A stretch of DNA of 64,000 bases, from the NCBI GenBank assembly GCA_964357255.1, contig CAYHKQ010000002.1, forward strand, positions 5,020 through 69,019. The letters are read 5' to 3'. Each line of letters starts with the position of its first letter. Position 1 is the stretch's first letter. This DNA comes from JBBTIS01 sp038059855 (GTDB lineage: Bacteria; Elusimicrobiota; Elusimicrobia; JACQPE01). Below are positions 60,210-64,000 of the stretch, one piece after another. The notes under the pieces are model-generated. The model did no database searches. It had not been told where the DNA came from and worked only from the letters and a program-made list of their open reading frames with translations. The position numbers and the translations under genes are program-made.

Positions 60210-60325
60210 AGTTTTTTCCTCCTTGTTTAATTATCAGCAACCTTGTCAAGCCGTTCGGGTCCCCTGGGAACCCCGATTCATCGCATCGGCTTCATTACTG
60301 TCACTCATCTGCCAAGACTGCTAAT

Positions 60326-60380
60326 TTAGCACTCTAAGCGTTCGTGTGCTAATTATAATCTACTCACCCCCTATTGTCAA
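60326..60380 (-). promoter_or_regulatory. groESL sigma70 promoter with CIRCE operator
   Basis: On the minus strand: TTGACA (60380-60375), exactly 17 bp, TATAAT (60357-60352), both consensus. CIRCE TTAGCACTC-N9-GTGTGCTAA (60326-60352) has a perfect left half and one change in the right half (GAGTGCTAA is canonical) and overlaps the start site, so HrcA should repress here. The divergent aroK side shares this spacer. Confidence 0.92.
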
Positions 60381-60445
60381 GCCGCCATGGAGTATAATTT
60401 CATTCCCAACGAAAAAGACAACTTGGGAGTTTGAAGAATCAAAAT

Positions 60446-60964
60446 ATGAACTTATCGTTAATCGGATTTACCGGCACGGGCAAAACGGAAATAGGACGGC
60501 TCCTGGCGCATCGCATGGAATGCGAATTCTTTGACCTGGACGAAACTCTGGAAGCCAAGGCCAATCAATCCGTCAGCGAGTTCTTGAAAAAATACGGCGT
60601 TGAAAAATTCCGCGACATGGAAACGGAAGTCTTGGCTGAAATTTTAACGGGAGCCGGGCCCTTTATAATCGCCACTGGCGGCGGCACCCTGATCCGTCCG
60701 GCCAATCGGACCCGGCTTAAAAACAGCACGACCGCCGTCTGGCTCAAGGCCAAACCGGAAACAATCTGGAGCCGCGTGCAGGACAAGCCTTACGTGGCCC
60801 CGATCTTCTTCACCCGTCAAGACCCGCTCATGGCCATAAGGATTGAAATGAGTCGGCGAGAATTGCATTATGAAGAAGCGTCTCATTGGGCCATTGATGT
60901 AGACGGCAAGGCCCCCTGCGCGGTGGCCGAAGAAATAAAAAAAAGAATTGAGGTTAAAACATGA
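60446..60964 (+). CDS. aroK: Shikimate kinase-like protein
   Basis: 172 residues from ATG 60446. Walker A GFTGTGKTEIG, the FDLDE substrate/Mg2+ motif, FRDMETEVL and ATGGGTL are as in shikimate kinases, which phosphorylate shikimate in aromatic synthesis. The lid normally has a RPLL-like Arg motif; here it reads QDKPYVAPIF with the Arg shifted, so activity is likely but slightly atypical. Clustered with pepQ (ATGA) and efp, a conserved order in several phyla. A TTG at 60431 is an alternative start. Confidence 0.85.
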   Translation: MNLSLIGFTGTGKTEIGRLLAHRMECEFFDLDETLEAKANQSVSEFLKKYGVEKFRDMETEVLAEILTGAGPFIIATGGGTLIRPANRTRLKNSTTAVWLKAKPETIWSRVQDKPYVAPIFFTRQDPLMAIRIEMSRRELHYEEASHWAIDVDGKAPCAVAEEIKKRIEVKT

Positions 60965-62004
60965 TTCAAACAAACAGAATTAAAAATCTCTCGAAAATGA
61001 TCACCAGCGAAAATTTAGAGGCCTTTGTGATCACGTTTATTCCAGACCTGACCTACCTGTGCGGCGTTGCCATGGAAGGCTATTGGATGGTGATTAGCCG
61101 CAATCGCTATTGGATAATCACCAATAAACTTTTAGACGGCGCCTTTGTGGATTTGGGCGTGCCCTCGGAACGCTTGCTCGTCAAAATGAATTTCAAGGAA
61201 CTTCTCGAGGGCTTGATCCAAAAATACGGCTGGACCAAGGTCGGCTTCGACGGCGAAGGCACGCCGTATAGCCTGGGCAAATTCTTCGAGGAAAAAGGCT
61301 ATGTCAACTGCCCCAAATTTCTCGCCTCATTAAGAGTGTCCAAAGATAAAGAAGAAATCAGCGCCGTCCGCCGCGCCTGCCAAATCACGGCCAAGACCAT
61401 GGACTTTATTTCCAAAAAACTCAAACCCGGCCTCAAGGAGTCCGAGATGGCGTTAATGATCGAATACCACATGCGCACTCAAGGGGCGGACAAAATCGGC
61501 TTTGACCCCATTGTGGGTAGCGGGCCAAATTCTGCGGTGCCGCACCACCGCACCGGAGACAGAAAAATTAAGGCCGAGGACACGGTCGTCATTGACATCG
61601 GTTGCGTATGGAAAAATTACTGCTCGGACATGACCCGCACGTTTTATGTCGGGAAAAAACCCTCGGACCTCTTCCGCAAGGTTCATTCCATCGTCGCCGA
61701 AGCGCAAACTGCGGGGGTCCAAAAAATACAAAACGGATTGGCCGGGCGGGATGTCGACCTGGCCTGCCGCTCGGTTGTCGAACGCGAAGGCATGGGAGAG
61801 CTCTTCACGCATGGCACGGGCCACGGCGTCGGCATTGAAATTCACGAGCCGCCCTGGATTCGCTCTAAAAGCGAAAACGTCATCGGGCCCGGCATGATTA
61901 TTACGGTCGAGCCGGGAATTTATCTCGACGGCAGACTCGGCGTGCGCATCGAAGACACCGTGCTCGTGACCGCAAAGGGCGCCGAGATCCTGACCAAACC
62001 ATGA
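60961..62004 (+). CDS. pepQ: M24 Xaa-Pro aminopeptidase/dipeptidase
   Basis: 347 residues. The two-metal ligands appear in order: DIGCVW and SDMTRTF (Asp, Asp), HGTGHGVG (His), VEPGIY (Glu) and IEDTV (Glu). An N-terminal creatinase-like domain occupies ~1-125. Removes residues next to proline from peptides. Overlaps aroK by ATGA and is followed by efp. Confidence 0.93.
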   Translation: MIQTNRIKNLSKMITSENLEAFVITFIPDLTYLCGVAMEGYWMVISRNRYWIITNKLLDGAFVDLGVPSERLLVKMNFKELLEGLIQKYGWTKVGFDGEGTPYSLGKFFEEKGYVNCPKFLASLRVSKDKEEISAVRRACQITAKTMDFISKKLKPGLKESEMALMIEYHMRTQGADKIGFDPIVGSGPNSAVPHHRTGDRKIKAEDTVVIDIGCVWKNYCSDMTRTFYVGKKPSDLFRKVHSIVAEAQTAGVQKIQNGLAGRDVDLACRSVVEREGMGELFTHGTGHGVGIEIHEPPWIRSKSENVIGPGMIITVEPGIYLDGRLGVRIEDTVLVTAKGAEILTKP

Positions 62005-62085
62005 AAATTTTGCCAAGCAAAATTTTCGTCGGCCAACAACCAACGACTAACAACCGGCCTTTTTTTCCGAACGAAGCGAGGCTCT

Positions 62086-62649
62086 GTGATTGAAGCTGTC
62101 AACTTGCGCCCGGGCCTAATTTTTGAGGAAAACGGCGCCCTCTACAAGGTGCTTAAATTCCAACATCACCGCATGAGCCAAGCGGCCGCGGTTTGCCGCA
62201 CCAAGCTCAAGGACTTAAAGTCCGGAGCCGTGGTTGAGAAAAGCTACCGCCCCACTGACCGCTTAAAAAATATGGATACCGAGCGGCGGCCCAAAACCTT
62301 CATGTACGCGGACGCCGAAAACGCCCACTTCATGGATATGGAAAATTATGAGACAGCGCTTTTCCCCGTAAGCAAGTTGGGTGCGGCCCAAAAATTTCTG
62401 ACGGAAAATTTGGAGGTTGAGGGTCTTTACGCGGGCGGCCAATTGCTCGACATTGTATTGCCCTCAAGCATCAGCCTTAGGGTCGCGAGCGCTCCGCCCG
62501 GAATCCGCGGCGACTCGGCCACCAACCCAAACAAACCCGTAACGCTCGAAAATGGCCTGACCGTCCAAACCCCCGTCTTTATTAAGGAAGGGGACGTTAT
62601 AAAAATTAATCCCGAAACTGCCGAGTACGTAGAGAGGGTTTCCGGTTAA
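62086..62649 (+). CDS. efp: Elongation factor P with atypical tip residue
   Basis: 187 residues from GTG 62086 with GAGG upstream. Three OB/KOW domains, LRPGLIFEENGALYKVLKF at the start and PVTLENGLTVQTPVFIKEGDVIKINPETAEY at the end fit EF-P (split for reading). The domain I tip, normally KPGKG with a modified Lys34 (or Arg32), reads R29-M-S-Q32-A. The modifiable Lys is replaced by Gln. EpmA- or EarP-type modification therefore looks impossible at that residue, as in unmodified or alternatively tuned EF-P variants. It would help ribosomes at polyproline stretches. Confidence 0.92.
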   Translation: MIEAVNLRPGLIFEENGALYKVLKFQHHRMSQAAAVCRTKLKDLKSGAVVEKSYRPTDRLKNMDTERRPKTFMYADAENAHFMDMENYETALFPVSKLGAAQKFLTENLEVEGLYAGGQLLDIVLPSSISLRVASAPPGIRGDSATNPNKPVTLENGLTVQTPVFIKEGDVIKINPETAEYVERVSG

Positions 62650-62659
62650 AAAGAAAGTT

Positions 62660-63895
62660 ATTCTTCCTTTCGCCTTTCTTGCTTTCTTTCTTGGTTGCGC
62701 CCGGCCCGTGTCCACGGTAACATTGCGCCCGTCCACATGGATCACCCAGGTCTTTGACGACGGACAATCCTCCCCAGAATCCAAAAGCCGCGCCAAAGAT
62801 ATCGGCTCGCTGGTCAACGCCGCCTTCGATAAGGAAGGAGGCCTCCATGCGGTCTACAACGCCTACAATGTTTTGCGCTATGCCTTTCATCCGGCGCAAA
62901 ACCTTGACCGACAAATCTTGCACCGCTCGCTCGTAGCGACGACGCGCAATCCCGGCAATACGGAGTTGGCCTCGCGCCTGAAAATCATTCCCTTTGCCTT
63001 TGATCCCCAAAGTAGGCACATAAGCCTTAATGTGGACGCGTCAAGCCGTCCTCATGTGATTTTTTCAAGCCTCCATGGCTTGCAATACGTCATCCTTTCC
63101 CCGGGCGGATGGTCGCTGGGACTAATCTCAGATCATGCGATGCGCAATAAGCCGTGGACGATTCTCTTTGATTCCAAAGACATCCCCCTTTTAATCATGA
63201 ATCATCTCGCGGCCGGTCTTGTCATCGCGCGACTTAAAACTTCGGGCTGGCAGGAGGAGCGCGTGGCCCTGCCGCCGGATGCGGCGGACGCCGACTTAAT
63301 GTGCCTGGGCGCCCAAATCAACAACGAAACCCTTCATTTCGCTCTGATCACGCATCAAAACATGACCGCCACCTTGTGGTCGGGCAGCATGAGCGTGGAT
63401 GGCGCGCCGGGCCCAACGCCCATCCCCAAAGCTTTCTGGAACGCCACCCCGGTCAAATCCCTGAACAATTTTGCCGTAAGCCAGATGAGCAGTTGCTCCA
63501 TTGCCTGGACAACAAACGCCGAACCCGTTTACGCCTGGATCGGATGGTCCGGCAAAAAATGGGTCGGCCGGGAAAGGCTCGCTTACGCCGGACGGCAAAA
63601 AGGCCTCTGGAAGACGACTGTTCTCGATGATCCCATCCCCTCCGGCCGGGAAATCATCACCGTGCAACTGGCTCTGGGCCGTGAAGGAACGCCGCACTTG
63701 GCGCTTCAAAACCCAAACACCGGCGCCCTGCGTTACTATTCTCAAAACAAAGCCGGACAATGGCATAAAACCGCGCTTGGCGATGGCGCCGCCATAACCA
63801 AAACACCGGCTCTGACTTTAGACCCCGAAGGCCGCCCCTGGATCCTATTTCAGGACGCCAAAACCGGAACCTTAAAACTGACCCACCGACAATAA
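62660..63895 (+). CDS. Putative lipoprotein; start codon problem
   Basis: The conserved frame starts formally at GTG 62708. In-frame upstream of it lie KKKVILPFAFLAFFLGCARP codons: a basic n-region, hydrophobic core and lipobox (FLGC). Upstream of the KKK there is no ATG, GTG or TTG before an in-frame TAG, only ATT at 62660. So the signal peptide is present but has no ordinary start; ATT initiation, a sequence error or a recent mutation are possible. The mature part (~390 residues) has repeated beta-propeller-like blocks (HLALQNPNTGALRYYS, HFALITHQN); family unknown. Confidence 0.6.
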   Translation: MLPFAFLAFFLGCARPVSTVTLRPSTWITQVFDDGQSSPESKSRAKDIGSLVNAAFDKEGGLHAVYNAYNVLRYAFHPAQNLDRQILHRSLVATTRNPGNTELASRLKIIPFAFDPQSRHISLNVDASSRPHVIFSSLHGLQYVILSPGGWSLGLISDHAMRNKPWTILFDSKDIPLLIMNHLAAGLVIARLKTSGWQEERVALPPDAADADLMCLGAQINNETLHFALITHQNMTATLWSGSMSVDGAPGPTPIPKAFWNATPVKSLNNFAVSQMSSCSIAWTTNAEPVYAWIGWSGKKWVGRERLAYAGRQKGLWKTTVLDDPIPSGREIITVQLALGREGTPHLALQNPNTGALRYYSQNKAGQWHKTALGDGAAITKTPALTLDPEGRPWILFQDAKTGTLKLTHRQ

Positions 63896-64000
63896 CAAGG
63901 GCCGCCTCAACGACGAATGCCCGGCTTAACTCACGGGCATTGGGTCTAAGGACCCGTCCACAAATAACCTATACATCTTGCATCCCATCTTTTGGTCATC
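63896..64000. terminator. Hairpin region at window end
   Basis: AATGCCCG (63916-63923) pairs with CGGGCATT (63934-63941); GGGTC/GACCC follows. No T tract, so terminator function is uncertain. Nothing else seen to the window edge. Confidence 0.45.

Noticed and set aside
62640..62665. Programmed frameshift from efp into the lipoprotein gene
   Set aside because: The required +1 shift at GGT-TAA has no re-pairing for the Gly tRNA and no stimulator seen; a start-codon problem is simpler.

Overview
The window reads as chromosome of a diderm (Gram-negative) bacterium. It encodes an outer-membrane beta-barrel protein, a lipobox-bearing protein, Tat-exported redox enzymes and CIRCE-controlled groESL. 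Base composition is moderate to slightly GC-rich. I cannot fix the phylum from the sequence. The gene style (aroK-pepQ-efp next to groESL, dense ATGA-overlapping operons, many uncultured-lineage accessory genes) would suit an uncultured lineage such as Elusimicrobiota, but that is only a weak guess.

Layout. (1) 1-12.5 kb is accessory and defence-like: a ParA-type fragment, a DUF1156 (COG1743) DNA methylase, a nested AT-richer cassette (26-codon micro-ORF, HEPN protein, KGGVGRTT ATPase, unassigned P-loop ATPase) and a DUF499 (COG1483) ATPase. A scar follows with GGGGGACAC-type repeats and a 5'-truncated DUF1016 nuclease. The region ends at a tRNA-Tyr gene whose 3' half is not recognisable. (2) 12.6-17.5 kb: aldehyde dehydrogenase plus class III aminotransferase, then an RRM protein and a DEAD-box helicase, then a 116-bp MITE with 15-bp perfect inverted ends and 8-bp target duplication. 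(3) 17.5-24.7 kb: an acyl-CoA module (CoA ligase, two thiolase-fold proteins and two DUF35 proteins; divergent acyl-CoA dehydrogenase), a cNMP-domain protein and a Ni/Co permease. (4) 24.8-31.1 kb: a respiratory-type operon of porin, four-cluster ferredoxin subunit and molybdopterin subunit, with a divergent LysR regulator. (5) 31.2-36.0 kb: panB-panE-panC-coaX-coaBC, covering ketoisovalerate to 4'-phosphopantetheine except panD.

(6) 36.0-45.6 kb is a second defence island between coaBC and tRNA-Gln. It holds a C5-cytosine methyltransferase with an overlapping NotI-family endonuclease, a Vsr nuclease and a truncated second C5 methyltransferase. Next come a BstYI/BglII-family endonuclease with convergent TSPPY methyltransferase and a LexA/S24-type regulator on an apparently leaderless promoter, and a coupled DGQHR-HEPN gene pair. 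Two paralogous recombinase-tail-like genes with the same upstream element flank this second half. (7) 45.9-58.2 kb is a long co-directional array: GT-C membrane glycosyltransferases, asnB, GT2 enzymes, gltX, DUF1015, a Trm112-like gene, a MIO-type aromatic amino acid lyase with an unusual A-C-G triad, and a DnaQ-like exonuclease. (8) 58.2-64 kb: groESL with a consensus promoter and CIRCE, divergent from aroK-pepQ-efp and a lipoprotein-like gene with no ordinary start codon for its signal peptide.

The most promising candidates for undescribed biology are the nested HEPN/two-ATPase cassette inside the DUF1156-DUF499 locus, the NotI-family R-M cluster with Vsr, and the DGQHR-HEPN pair flanked by paralogous small DNA-binding genes.
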